Below are positions 13,015 through 24,697 of a stretch of DNA of 64,000 nt, in pieces. A program made the translations under genes and the position numbers. The number at the start of each line of letters is the position of its first letter. Position 1 is the first letter of the stretch. The stretch is from Sceloporus undulatus (lineage: Eukaryota > Chordata > Lepidosauria > Squamata > Phrynosomatidae): positions 154,804,070-154,868,069 of the forward strand of contig NC_056524.1 in the NCBI RefSeq assembly GCF_019175285.1, in the 5' to 3' direction. The notes below the pieces were generated by a model. It did not search any database and was not told the DNA's origin. It saw only the letters and a list, made by a program, of their open reading frames with translations.

Positions 13015-13430
13015 TGCCATCAACCTGTCCCAACCCTGTGAATGAGAGATCTCAAAGAGCCAATGCTCAGAATCATCAACTGTGCTGCTCAAGTCTTAAC
13101 AACTTTAGGGGAATGGCTTCCATGACTGAATCAGTCCACAAGTATTGCACTCTGTCTCTTTCCTACTACCAAGCATTATCATCTTTTCAATGAGGTATGT
13201 TGTCTCATGATACAGTATGTCCAAAGTATGATAGCCTCAGTTTAGTCATCTTGGGAGAATTCTTCTTTGATTTGCGCTTTGTCTTTTTAGCAGTCCATTG
13301 TATTTGCAGAACCCTCCTCCAGCATCACACTTCTGATTTTCTTTCTGTCCTGTCTGAATCACAGTCCAGCTTTCACAAGCACATAGAAAAATCAGAACTA
13401 CTATGGCCACAATGAGAATTTGAATTCAGT
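13015..13430 (-). mobile_element. BovB/RTE LINE fragment (3' part, antisense)
   Basis: On the minus strand it carries GATGCTGGAG, a frame resembling the (M/L)PWTAKKTN region and the TACTTTGGACATACTGTATC (YFGH-like) region, in the same order as 21715-21860 of the sense copy. Plus-strand landmarks are TTTAGCAGTCCATTGTATTT and CTCCTCCAGCATCACACTTC. Broken by many stops. Confidence 0.7.
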
Positions 13431-13747
13431 AACTGCAGGACAGTCCTGGTTGTATGTATTCACTTGTAAATTAATCTTAATTCAGTGGGATTTACCCCCA
13501 AATAAATGGGCATAGGTTGCAGAAGATCATCTGGAGGAAAAATTAATGTTTACTTTTCAGTATTCCATACTGTTCTTAAAGACACAGGATGGGGATAGTA
13601 AGATGTTGAGAATCTTGAAAGAGTCAATGATTGGGATAGAATAACTTGAACAAAGGTCTCCAACTATCCTTACTTTTGGTTCCTTTTCCAAGTAAAATAG
13701 AGCCTCTTTTGTCCATTGTTTTCTAATCGAACCCAGTGTTGCCCAGG

Positions 13748-13968
13748 GGCCCTTTCGCACTATGCAATTATAGAGCTGTATTCCACTTTAACTGCTATAG
13801 CAACATCCCAAGAATCCTGGAATTTGTAGTGTAGGGCATGTTGTTTAGTATTCTCAGCCAGAGTGTTCTAGCGCCTCCCCAAATTACAATTCACAGGATT
13901 CCATAGCATGGAACCATAGCATTTAAAGTAGAATCATAATGTTATAACTGTGTAGTGTGAATAGGCCG
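13748..13968. mobile_element. hAT-like MITE (TTTAACTGCYATRGC family)
   Basis: Left end GGCCCTTTCGCACTATGCAA and right end, reverse-complemented, GGCCTATTCACACTACACAG. Inside are TTCCACTTTAACTGCTATAG and, inverted, CCATAGCATTTAAAGTAGAA. Further copies lie at 25935-26154 and 44423-44641, with a fragment at 17540-17709. Confidence 0.75.
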
Positions 13969-14137
13969 CTGTTCTGTAGGCGATACTCTGAAATGAGCCT
14001 CCCTACTCCCTGTTTATGTTTGTTTGGGAATCATACCAGCATGTTCGGGAATCATACCAGCAGAATCTCAGAGTCCTGTTCCCTATCCCCATCCCTTTAA
14101 ACTTCCAAAGTCTTAGCAGCTATACATTGTCTTTTTT

Positions 14138-14308
14138 TGTTGTGTGCCTTCCAGTCGTTTCTGACTTATGATGTTTTCTTTGGGGAGGGGGGGGAGTTGC
14201 CATTGTCATCCCAAATTCACCCAGTGGTTTACATGGCTAAGCCGGGAGTTGAACCTTGGTATGCAGAGTCTAAGTCTAACACTAAAACCACTACACCACA
14301 TTGGCTCT
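14138..14308 (-). repeat. tRNA-derived squamate SINE (antisense)
   Basis: The tail in antisense is TGTGTGCCTTCCAGTCGTTT then CTGACTTATGATG; the middle is TCACCCAGTGG; box B in antisense is GGGAGTTGAACCTTG; the head is CCACTACACCACATTGGCTC. Same family as 515-707. Confidence 0.85.
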
Positions 14309-15049
14309 TAGCATGCTGTGCATTTTTACCCACTATTTTTCTTGCCTTGTCAGTTTTGACAGCCATGCAACTAAAGCCTCTCCTGCTTTTTAATGAGCTT
14401 ACCTGATGCTGCCCAATTCTATATTTAATAACCCCAAACACATCCATAAAACATTTGCCCCCCCCCCTTTCCACTGCTTCAGCTTCTTGAACTCAAGAAT
14501 CTCAGCACTAGTGCCTCAGAGGGCCCTCACCAGTTCTCCAGCCTTTAAAAAAAAATTTCTCCATGTCATATGACAAGCCTTCCGTTTTTGCTTCTAGAAA
14601 ACCTCTTGATTTGGAATATTGACTTGAAATTGGCTGCAGCAACTTTAGCGACAAAGTAAAACATGGTCTCATTTGGAAACGTCTGTCATGATACTGTCGT
14701 GAGTGATGGCAGAACCCCATTTTGCTTTTAAAAAGACCTCTTCTGCACCTCCGGTTTTTCATCAAAACAGGGCATTGCTACTTGAATGACAACCAAAAAT
14801 ATTCTATCAGATTTTCTAGAGTCTCCCACAATTTCTTGATGTTATGACTGTCTTCCCCTATACTTTTTTTCTTTTAGCACCCCCCTTTTTATAATTTTGA
14901 CCAGAAATTTGGCATTGTAATTCAGAGAACAACAACTACTACTGTGTCAAGTTCTCAAGTGTCTGGCATGATGCCCTGATGAGTTATGGCTGCCACAGTC
15001 ACACACATACAGAGAGAGAGAGAGAGAGTCTTTAATAGCTAGACTACGA

Positions 15050-15208
15050 AGCCATGGGAACCCACTGGGTGGCCTTAGGCAAGTCATATTCACCTCTCCT
15101 TGGCCTTAGAGGAAGGCAGTGGCAATCCTTTCAGTCCCCAAACCTTTAGGACTTTTAGGAGTTGTCTTATGTCAGAACTGACTTGAAGGCACATGACAAA
15201 ACAAAGCC
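15050..15208 (+). repeat. tRNA-derived SINE, head missing
   Basis: Begins at GCCATGGGAACCCACTGGGT and continues GGCCTTAGGCAAGTCATATT, AGAGGAAGGCAGTGGCAATC, with the tail ATGTCAGAACTGACTTGAAG then GCACATGACA. The tRNA-like head is absent. A short (GA)n tract lies just upstream at 15011-15028. Confidence 0.8.
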
Positions 15209-16948
15209 TGTTTTTCACACAAGACTGCAATTCAAGACAAGGTTAAAATAAGAGAGGCCTGAGGCAAATGGCATGGGCTTGAGGCACACCGCAGCTAGAA
15301 TTTTTGGTGAGACAAGAGCCTTCTTTCCTTATAGGAGATGCTGGTGTTTCCAGCAGCTGCATGCCTTTGGGCCCATTGGACCCAGGATGGGTCATTGTGG
15401 GTGAACGACAAGAAATAAAAATCCTTGTATTTCTTACAAAGCAAGTGTGGGACACCAGATCTTCCCACTGTCCCTGCATCTATGTATAACTGCTGCCATT
15501 ACAAAAAACACACATGTAACTCACATACACTCTCATCCATTAAAATGGATAGTCTAGGTAACAATAATGGCTGGTGTCCTGTGTTGCGGTTATGGATTTG
15601 TAACGTAACTGCTCCATATTCAGTCATACTAGGTATTCACAGTCATGACACTATTCCCAGGATTGTAAATGACCCCTTCAAACCTATCTTAACAGTCAGC
15701 AGCTGAACTAAGTGATAGAGGTCTGTTCCGCTAACAGCTGGGGTGCAACAGAACGGTGTTCCCACCTGCTCCCACCAGTGAGTCAGGTTACAAAAATCAG
15801 AAGCAAGACCCCAGCCCTACCCTGTCACAACTCCTTGTTGCAGCCTCACTCACTAATGAGAGGAGACTGGAAATGCCATCCTCCTTACAAATGTATGACT
15901 AAGGAAGAAATGTAGGATCTTGGCTTAAATTCAAAATGATGCCAGTAGCAACGGATTAGAGATAGTCTCCACATTATAACATATTTGTTTCACAGCACAA
16001 CAGCGCCAGAGAATTGTGATTGCCTTGTCAGATTGCCAAACAATCATGCCGAATTAATTATCAGAGATTTGCCTTCCCATCATCGTCTCCAGTATTAATT
16101 TCCTACATCAGCAGATACTTTATTATAATTATATGTATTATGAGCACTCTTTTTACAATTAAAATGTGCAGGTCATGAAACAGGCTACAGTACTACTTAA
16201 TAAGTGGTGGGTTTTGTTCATGCGGTACATTAGGAAGTACAGACTCCCTGACTTGTAGCTTGAAGTCCAGGAAAAGTGTTACCACTTGATTCTATGGCAT
16301 GTATAGTTGACTTTCAGATGCTGCTTTCATAAAGGAGCTGCATTGTTCTGATGCAACATTTTGCCACAAGCTGTATACATGAGAGTTCATGTGTGTTGCA
16401 CTGACACAGCTCAAACTAGAGAAGTAATTATGATGCAGTGTACATTCTTGTATTCTTGTAACTTTGATGCAATGTACATTCTTGTAATCCCCAAGCAACA
16501 CGCCCAGATTGTGTGCACAGTTTGTGGAATAATAGCCCTCACAAATTGACCTCTGGCTGCATTCACTCCCTGGCTTCCCCAGATGGTAAATCTGTGCAGA
16601 ACATTCCTACAAGAATGTCACATCTTTACATTGTGCTGATGGGATGTAATGACCACTTGGTTTTACAATGTCCAATCTGCTTGGCAAGGCTTAGCATGAG
16701 TAAATTATTATCAACCAACAGCCGTTCCAAGTAGCACCCTTTGGACATTAATACTCCATGAAAGAAACATCTTTTGCTATTAATTATCTTGACTTCTTTT
16801 CAGGAACCCTGCTGTCCCCAGTGTGGCTTCTGAGTAAACATGCCTAGGACTGGGCTGTGCAACTCCCCTTTCAATTGATGGAATTAATTCCTGTTCCATG
16901 GCCAAGTTCATGGGAAGGCTCAAATCCCTTTTCTTTTTCACTGATAAA
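15209..16948. other. Intergenic, little recognised
   Basis: No convincing gene. A near-duplicate TACATTCTTGTA unit occurs at 16440-16487 within a region of weak inverted symmetry (about 16294-16640, GATGCAACATTTTG against similar blocks). It may be an old MITE, but I cannot define its ends. Confidence 0.45.
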
Positions 16949-17259
16949 GGGGCTATACAGATCGGCACTTTGTGCTGGCTGTAGGTGGAGCCACGGCACA
17001 GTGTCCACATGCTGGATGCTGTGACTCTGCCCCCATTGTGTCATGATGCTGCATGCCCTTTTAAATGGTGTGCGACATCATAGCGTGGCCCTGGTGCTGC
17101 ATTTAGATGATGCTGAACCAAAAAGGCATCACAAAGAGCTGGTTTATCTGACTTTTTTGTGCTCTCTAGAGGTCGGATTGGGGCTGCGGCATGCGGTTGC
17201 TGCGGCACCAATCAAGCCAGTAAAGGAGTGGCTGGATGCCCCCCCATCTGTACAGCCCC
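16949..17259. mobile_element. hAT-like MITE (CAGAYSGGCAC family)
   Basis: Ends GGGGCTATACAGATCGG and, reverse-complemented, GGGGCTGTACAGATGGG. G+C-richer than its surroundings. Its ends resemble 47414-47770 (AGTACAGACGGGCAC) and 55125-55440 (GGTACAGACGGCGC). The plus-strand open frame 17043-17351 is chance. Confidence 0.65.
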
Positions 17260-17539
17260 AAAGTGAGCTCAAAGGGTTAAAATACTGTTGCTTTCATATA
17301 CAGTTTTCTCAGAGACTTTTCCCCTGGAATTTATGTAATAATATAGTGTAATCCAGGACTGTCCACAGAGGAACACTAAAGAGGGTTGCTATACCAATTA
17401 TTAAAATCATAGGTGGATAACTCCCTGAGGTCTAGAGCTTCACATATTCCTACCAAACCTCCAAGGAGTGCAACCAGCCCATCTCCCCATTGCAAACCTT
17501 TTGGATTCTTTTAAAAATGTAAAATATAGAGCAATGATT

Positions 17540-17709
17540 CCAGTTTAATTTTCATGGCAACATCCCATCTGCCGTTTCAGGAGAGGCCTTCAAAATTCTC
17601 AGCCAGAGGTCTCCTCTTGGTGCCTCTCGTCAAATTTCAAACCCCAGGATGCAGCCATGGCAGTTAAAGTGGAACCAGAGTTCTACAACTGTGTAGTGTA
17701 AAAGGGCCA
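17540..17709. mobile_element. hAT-like MITE fragment (TTTAACTGCYATRGC family)
   Basis: Retains the right half: GCAGCCATGGCAGTTAAAGT, GGAACCAGAGTTCTACAACT and GTGTAGTGTAAAAGGGCC. The left end is not recognisable. Confidence 0.6.
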
Positions 17710-20454
17710 GAAGCAGCTACTTGGACATATCGCCTGAGCAAGTCTAGGCCTTCCCCTCTGTTACAAGACAGGGCCGTGTGCATGCATGCATATGTGCATG
17801 TATTCACCCCCTACACTAGCCTGTTGTCCTCTACACTGCATGTTGAAGTAATATGCAGCTGCCAGTTCAATTTATTTCTGTATATAAAGTGGGGCTCAGG
17901 CCAAAATTTTGTATTTTGCCTTATCCAGCAAAACATTTTGCACCACCCTTAACTCCAATGTGTCGTTGGAGGCAGTTCGGGTCATAATTCCTCAGCAAGC
18001 TGCAGTATGTTATCTTGTATCAAATAAAACATTTTCTCAGTGTTTAACAACACTAGCAAACCAGAGTGTCCTTTCCCAGTGGTAAACATCACAGTTTTTG
18101 CCTAGAACTGTCTTTCTTTGCAAATAGTTCCATGTCAAAATGGGAAAAGACATGCACCTGTTTGGCACAAATTTCCCTCCTTAGACTCGAAAGTACAGAA
18201 CGTTCACATTTCAGCACCCTTTGCTGAAGAGCAGATGCAGATTCTTAGTTAATTATGACCCTAGAGAGCTGAATCCAAAAAGCTGCTGCTGTTGCTGTTA
18301 AAATGGGATTGCAGAATCAATCTATCTATACATATTTAAGAACCCTTCAAAGACTACTTTATAACAAAATCAAGTTTGGCATGGCTTTATGACAAATGGA
18401 GGCAGGGGGGAAGATTACCAAAATGGTATTCAGAATACCAAAGCCTGGGCTCAGAGGCTCAAATTCAAAGGGCTTTGTGATGAGCAGGAAAGCTGACATC
18501 ACCTGCAATCTGTCTCAAGCTTCTCTGTTGCCTCGGAGTATAGATTAAATCTTCCAAGTTGTTGGGAGGGAAAGGTTTTCCCCCGTAACAACATATTGTT
18601 ATGAGCCATCCCCTTTATAGTCCAAAATACTTGGAGTGTATGGCTGGCTTGGTCTTTAATGAGTAAATAAGACCTATTAGATTTACAGAAGCCCCACTTC
18701 TAGTTGAGAGGAAAATTTGGCAAGGTTGATTGTTTGGTAGGAATCCATATAGCAACATTGCCACTACACCAGTACTTTTCACTGCGGAGAACACTCAAAG
18801 AGCTACTTTCTCTCAGTGTAGGCACTAAAACCATAGATCAGCAATGAGGATTGTGTAAGACCCATTTCAGCCATCAGACTTCTGCAGACCATAACAACCT
18901 TGTGTGAGTGACCCCCCTGAGATCCCCCGAATATATAGAGAAAAAGAAAAGAGGGAGAGGGAGAATTCATCATAGAAATAGCAAGGGGCATGACTAGATA
19001 GTTCAAGGCGATGTCTGTGTGTATGTGTGTGTGCGTGCACATGCGTTCACACATGTGCATGCGCGCACACACACAGACACATGTGCATGCGCGTACACAC
19101 ACAGACACATGTGCATGCATGTGCACACACAGTGCATGCCCACACACGCACACACACAGACACATACATGCTTGTATTAGATTCCCAAATAACCTCTTTC
19201 CTTTCCTTTCCTTTCCCTCCTTCCTTCCTTTCCAAACCAAAAGTAATATCATTTTCAGTTTTGAAAAAAAGAAAAAAGGATAAGCTTGGTCCATTGAGAT
19301 CTAAGCTATGTGAAAATGGGGTGGGCAGGCCCTTTAGACCCTCAGCAGCTGCCCATCTCTACCCTAGATGGACCAGTCACTTGAGAGTATAGGATGTGGA
19401 AAACATTTCCCGAAGGCAAACAGGATGTAAATACCATTTGTCAGAAATTTATAACATAAGCCGGGGCCTAGCATGGATTAGAATGTTTCACTCTATTTAT
19501 CCACCTTTTTAAAAGATTAGAACTTGATGCATTAATTCAATACAACTCATTTTAAAGCAAGTGTGTGTTAATAATACCCATGCAGACAGTTTTTGCACCT
19601 TACTGTCTTTTTACCTTCCCATAGTTACTCAGACTTCTGTGACTAAATAGGCCTAGAAGAAACAATTTTTGTTTCATCTGATGGGTTTTATCCAATGAAT
19701 TAATGAACACAAACCCTCCCTCCCCCCTCAATCATCCATTCTGGCCCTAAAGACAGTGGTTTCTTTAGCTGGGTTCCTAGAATCCTTGACATTTCTAGAA
19801 TCCTTGACCACAGGAATCTTTCTTGAAATCTCATTCTAACAATATATGCTACTCATGTCCAAAGGTAAGCCCAAATCTTGTTGGTTAGTCTCAGCTTGAA
19901 CAGATCTACTGAATCAATTGTTGGCTCATGAGTCAACATGTAGATAGCTTCTGCTAACTGATTCAACAGGTCTGCTCTATAGCATTTGTGAGCAAAAATC
20001 CATAGTATGTCCACTCTTTTTGAAGGAGGAAGAGGAGGAGGAGAAAACTGCAAAATTGATGGTTGGAAAGAGAGTATGCAATTCAAAGAACTGAATCAGG
20101 CAAGAGAGGAAGGTTCTTCAAACGCCAGGACATGGCTGCAGGGAAGTGATGATCATTGAGGGAGGAGACTTGTGTCACCTGCAAATATCTCCTCCTGCAG
20201 AAGCATCTCAGCCACCTTCAATGGCACAATAACAGGGAGGCCAAGCCAGGAGAAGAATAAGATATCGAAAGGAAGGATGAAATGTTCCCAGTTTAATAAA
20301 CAAAAGAGTCAATTCAACCCCAGAGAATTAAGAGCTCATCACAAAAGTTGTATCAGTTTTTTTAAATGGTGCTTGGACTGTGTTGCGCAACAGATGGCTA
20401 ACTGTGCCTTCATGTGCTGAAAACAAACACCAAATAAGCAAGGGGGAAAAACAC
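17710..20454. other. Intergenic, microsatellite and unrecognised sequence
   Basis: Mostly unrecognised. It contains the compound CA/TG repeat at 19011-19170 and a short CCTT-rich tract (19195-19233). The frames of 90-163 codons overlapping 18803-19392 arise from the microsatellite. Confidence 0.5.
19011..19170. repeat. Compound (CA)n/(TG)n microsatellite with ATGCGCGC motifs
   Basis: TG-rich at the left, turning into repeated CACATGTGCATGCGCGCACA-type units and then a CA-rich end. Alternating purine-pyrimidine throughout, including two imperfect copies of a unit of about 36 bp near 19066 and 19102. Confidence 0.9.
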
Positions 20455-22078
20455 CTCTGCAGTATCAGTAGGTGAAAACATTATATGACCAAGTAGAAAT
20501 AAAAATACGATGGAAATAATACACTGAAGAACTATATAAAAAAGAAGAGAGGGTGACAGATTAATTTGAGGACAAGCCATTTGAAGCTGAACCTACAGTT
20601 TTAAAAAGTGAAGTGGAAGCTACACTCAGAGTGTTTGCAAGAAATAAATCACCAAGAACAGATGACCAATAGAGCTATCTGAAGCTGGAGAGACAGAATC
20701 TATTCTAGTTCTAACTAAAACCTTTCAACAAAATGGGGGGGGGGGGGGGGAGAATCTAATGGATCCAGATTGGAAACACTCAATATACATATTAGTCTTC
20801 AAGAAAGGGGACACAGGGTTGTAGTAATCACCAGACCATTGCATCAATTTCCCATGCAAACAAAGTGATGCTCAGAATTCTACAACAAAGACTTTGATCA
20901 TATAAGGAGTGAGAAATGCCAAATGTCTAAGCTGAGTTCAAAAAAGCAAGAGGCACTAGGGATCATATTGCAAACAAATGTTGTATAATGGAGTGCACCA
21001 AAAAATTTCAGCAGAAAAACAGTCTGTTCTTTATAGCAAAGGTTGTGTAGATAATGAAAAACTGTGCATTTTTCTTAAAGAAATGGGTGTGCCAGAACAT
21101 GTGATTGTCCTGATGCATAACTTGTACTCAAGACAAGTGGCTACTATCAAGACAGGATGCAGGCAAATAAAGTAGTTTCCAATTCGTAAGGGGGTCAGGC
21201 AAGGCTGTCTTTTATCACTCTAATGTATAACATGTATGCTGAACATATCATATAAGTAGGGTTAGACTCTGAGGAAAGAGGCGTGAAAACCGGAGGAAGG
21301 AACATCAACAATTTCAGATATGCAGATGACACTATACTACTAAGAGACTTAGAACAATGGCTGAAGAAAGTCAAGGAAGAAAGCGTGAAGACACATTTAC
21401 TCATTAATTACTCATTAAAGACCAAGATAATAAAAAAAATACCCAGAGATGATTTACATAACTTTAAAGTAAATGATGAAGACATTGAAACAGTTCAAGG
21501 TTTTCCATTGGCTCAGTCATTAATCAGAATGGAGAATGTAGTCAAGAAGATGTGTAGGACTTGGAAGGGCAGCTACGAAGGTAATTGAGAAGATCTTGAA
21601 GTGTAAAGTTATATAATTGAATACTGAAGTTAGGATGGTCCATGTCATCATATTTCCCACTTCTACGTACTGTTGTGAAAGTGAAGAAAGCAAATAGGAA
21701 GAACATCATTTGAAATGTGGTGCTGGAGAATAGTTCTACACATGCCATGGACTGCTAAAAAGACAAATGAATGGGTCCTAGAGCAAATCAAGCCTGGATT
21801 GTCCCTAGAAACCAAGATGACTAAACTGAGATTGTTGTACTTCGGACACAAAATGAGAAAACATGAATCACTTGAAAAGGCAATAATTCTTAGTAAGGTA
21901 GGAGGCAGTAGGAAAAGAGGAATATCCCATTACAGATGGAGAGCCTAAATCAAGGAAGCCACAGCCCTGAGTCTGCAAGACCTAAGCAGGACTGTTAATG
22001 ATGGGGTGACCTAGAGGTCTCTCATTCATAGGGTCCCCATAAGTCAAAGTTCACTTAATGGCAGTCACAATAAACTAT
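20455..22078 (+). mobile_element. BovB/RTE LINE, 5'-truncated and degenerate
   Basis: Reverse-transcriptase pieces appear in order: LKEMGVPEHVIVLMHNLYSR (about 21076-21135), GVRQGC (about 21190), GGRNINNFRYADDTILL (about 21289-21339, carrying the catalytic YADD), KVKEES, then MWCWRIVLHMPWTAKKTN (about 21713-21768) and YFGHKMRKHESLEKAI. It ends with GGTCCCCATAAGTC and ACTTAATGGCA. Many stops and frame changes and no endonuclease domain: a dead 3' fragment. A G run at 20736-20750 interrupts it. Confidence 0.9.
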
Positions 22079-23014
22079 CAACTATAACCAGTTATCAGCA
22101 CTGGCCAGCAAAGAGCAAGGCAAAATTCCCTGATGTCCTGGGACAAACTTAACTCTTAAATTGTTGCCTTGAAGTAACAGAAATAATATATTTTCTGTAA
22201 TGATGAACCGGAGAAATTGGGTGCTTCCAAATGAGGTTTTTATCATGAGGATCTCCTGTCTCATTCATGGAATTCTAAAAGAGGTCCAGATGAGGTCATT
22301 CTCCCAGTAGCAGCCCTCCTATGTTCTTCCAGGGCTGTGCCTGTCTTTATTGTTTACCAATGGGGAAGAAATTGTGGAGGAAAGAACAGAACAGTTTCAT
22401 AATGCTTTTTGATTGGTTGCATTAGGAGTCAACTGTCTCAAACAAAACTAGATTTCATGTATAGATAAAGCAAATTTTGGGAAGGCTTGTTGCTTCACAG
22501 TGAGGAAAAGAGGAAAAATTAAGAGAAGGAAGATGAGCTTTCAACAATTTTCATGCCTTAACTAAGGTTATAAAGTTATTCTTATTTCAGCCATGACTTT
22601 TCTATTATTTTCCACAGCTGAGACCCAGCTATGCACGTAACCATAACTGGTTTGCAAAGGGACTACTAAGAAAGAGCCAGTGCCATTAGCTTAACTCTCT
22701 GTTGGTACAGAGTCCAGTAAAGTCCATACATAGTTTTAGTTTTATTTAGACTACCCACCACCAATGAACAAGCCTTATAGTGTCTGATGATGAAACAGGG
22801 GCAGTTTCTTTGTACATGGGGCCTACCCTTCCCTATCTCTCACTGGTAGGCCTCCACTCCTTCTCTTCCTTGGAGACCTCAAATGCTAAAATTCTTAAAC
22901 ATCACTCTAATCCCTTCAAATCTAAGGCTGCTGCCCTGTTGGTTAATCCCAACAACACTGGACCTATTCAATCAATTGTTGAATGAGTCAACACATTGAT
23001 AATTCTAATTGATA
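22079..23014. other. Intergenic, no recognised feature
   Basis: No repeat I can name with confidence. The plus-strand frame 22780-22986 is not similar to L2 or any family I know, although it runs up to the recognisable L2 sequence. Confidence 0.5.
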
Positions 23015-23113
23015 ACAGCTTGGGTCCAGGTTATTTGAAGGACCGTATCTCCCTGTATGAGCCCACTAGATTGCTGAGATCATCCGGTGAGGCCCTTCTC
23101 TCCATCCCACCAC

Positions 23114-23844
23114 TGTCCTGGACTGCAGCCAGCACACACAGACACACGCCGATAAAAATGGCTTAGCACAGCAAGTGGAAGCAGAACACAGACCTTGCAA
23201 GGAGTAAACGTGAGAGCAGTCCAAAAAGCTAAGCCGAAGTCAGGATACCAGAAGTCAGAGCAGTCCAAAAGCCAAGCCAAGGTCAGGATAGCAGAAGTCA
23301 GAGCAGTCCAAAAGCCAAGCCAAGGCCAGGATACCAGAAGTCAGAGTTGTCAAATCAGTCCAGGGTCAAAGCAGCAAGAAGATAACAAGGTTCCAGTCTG
23401 TTCTGAGGTCAAAGCAACAGGGAGTCAAGATACAAGGAGCCAGTGCTGGCAGCAATCACACCAAAGGATCATGCAATAAACTCTGGCCTCTCTACAGCTT
23501 AAGTAAGGGAAACTCTCCCCTGTGCCACCTGAGGCTGGTTTGCTAATTGCCTCTCTGCAATCCTCTTGGATCTGCACCTGCAAGCACTCTCAGCCCTTCT
23601 CTGTTTGTAAGTAGGCACATCCAGGCAAGCTTCCTCCCCAGAGTCACCACTAGGCTGTTGCACCACAGGAGGCATCTCACTAGCACTAGGACCTGGTTGG
23701 GCCTCCTCCTCTGGGGCTGGGAGATCACAGCTGGGACCTGGCAGAGTAGGATTACCACCTGGTGTAGCCTCACTTAGCTCTTGCTCTGGAGGAGGCTCGT
23801 CCTCCTCATCATCCTCTGAGAGCTGATCTTGGCTGGCCATGACA
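23114..23844 (-). mobile_element. Solo LTR (Gypsy-like ends) inserted in L2
   Basis: 731 bp bounded by TGTC...GACA, with a perfect 5-bp target duplication ACCAC (23109-23113 and 23845-23849). No internal retroviral region is present, so it is a solo LTR left by recombination. It contains three imperfect copies of a unit of about 42 bp (23213-23340). Orientation is inferred from the TGTCATGG start on the minus strand. It is younger than the L2 copy it splits; the intact duplication suggests moderate age. Confidence 0.85.
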
Positions 23845-24149
23845 ACCACCCTCTCAGTTGCGTTTGGTGGGAACAAGAGAAAGGGCCTTTTCAGTGGCGG
23901 CTCCCAAGCTCTGGAACTTCCTCCCTAGAGAGGCTAGGATGGCTCCATCTTTGCTTTCTTTTCGACAGCAGATAAAAACATTTTTATGCCACCAGGTGTT
24001 TGCATACTGACATGGGTGCTGTTTTGTTTTTGTTTTAAAGAGTTGTACATTTTAAATTTTAATTTTTAATTATCTAATATTTTAACTGTTTTATTTGTTT
24101 AATTGTTTTTAAACTATGTATTTTTAATGTTTCATACTGTTTTAATTTA

Positions 24150-24358
24150 TGGCTGAAACAGACTGCAGAAATAATCCAGTTTGAAAATGCTCTAACTGCT
24201 TTGGCTCAATGCTAGAGAATTCTGGGGACTGTAGTTTTGTGAGACATTTAGCCTTCTCTGTCAGAGAGCTCTGATGCCACAATAGACTACAGTTCGCAAA
24301 ATTCACTAGGGCAGTTAAAGTGGTTTCAAGCTGGATTATTTCTGCAGTCTGTTTTGGT
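24150..24358. mobile_element. hAT-like MITE (AACAGACTGCAG family) inside the L2 3' UTR
   Basis: Ends AAACAGACTGCAGAAATAAT and ATTATTTCTGCAGTCTGTTT. The interior GGGGACTGTAGTTTTGTGAG is shared with 8424-8635. The L2 tail continues on the far side, showing the MITE inserted later. Confidence 0.8.
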
Positions 24359-24421
24359 CCTTACACTGTTTTAAATTTTGTTAGCTGCCTTGAGTCCTTG
24401 TATTGGGAGGAAGGCAGGATA

Positions 24422-24423
<2 letters not shown>

Positions 24424-24490
<67 letters not shown>
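24424..24490. repeat. (AAT)n microsatellite, L2 tail
   Basis: About 22 uninterrupted AAT units directly after the L2 3' end. Confidence 0.95.
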
Positions 24491-24491
<1 letters not shown>

Positions 24492-24634
24492 AGTTGACCC
24501 TCCATTTGCGTGGGGGATCCATTCCCAACCCCCCTGTGAAATGGAGGCTTGCACACCCTATTCAAGCCTAATAGGCTTGAATAGGGCACGCCCCCATGCA
24601 TGCAGCCTATGCACGTGGTCATTAGAATTAATGG
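24489..24634 (+). mobile_element. Tigger-like MITE, left part, within the (AAT)n tail
   Basis: Begins TACAGTTGACCCTCCATTTG and has the GGGGGATCCATTCCC and AACCCCCCTGTGAA blocks of this class, then a CAAGCCTAATAGGCTTG hairpin. The right terminal repeat is not visible before (AAT)n resumes near 24636. Confidence 0.6.

Positions 24635-24635
<1 letters not shown>

Positions 24636-24687
<52 letters not shown>
24636..24687. repeat. (AAT)n microsatellite running into the gap
   Basis: About 17 AAT units ending at the run of N. Confidence 0.93.
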
Positions 24688-24697
24688 NNNNNNNNNN
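24688..24697. other. Assembly gap (10 N)
   Basis: Ten N at the end of the second (AAT)n tract. Probably a placeholder where the repeat could not be assembled; the true length is unknown. Confidence 0.97.

Larger units (their letters stand above)
23015..24490 (+). mobile_element. L2 LINE 3' fragment, split by a solo LTR and a MITE
   Basis: Before the first insert the frame reads SLGPGYLKDRISLYEPTRLL and SSGEALLSIP. After it comes VGTRERAFSVAAPKLWNFLP and RQQIKTFLCHQVF, the C-terminal end of the L2 ORF2 protein. The T/A-rich 3' UTR follows, a MITE interrupts it (24150-24358), and it resumes to GCTGCCTTGAGTCC, AGGAAGGCAGGATATGAAT and the (AAT)n tail typical of L2 in reptiles. Only the last few hundred bases of the LINE are present. 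Confidence 0.88.

Noticed and set aside
18803-19392. Cysteine/histidine-rich open frames (up to 163 codons) resembling zinc-binding repeats
   Set aside because: Translation of the CA/TG microsatellite in both strands gives artificial Cys-Val/His-Thr runs.
23499-23876. Acidic, proline-rich open frame on the minus strand
   Set aside because: It lies within the solo LTR and extends past its end into L2 sequence. No evidence of a gene product.
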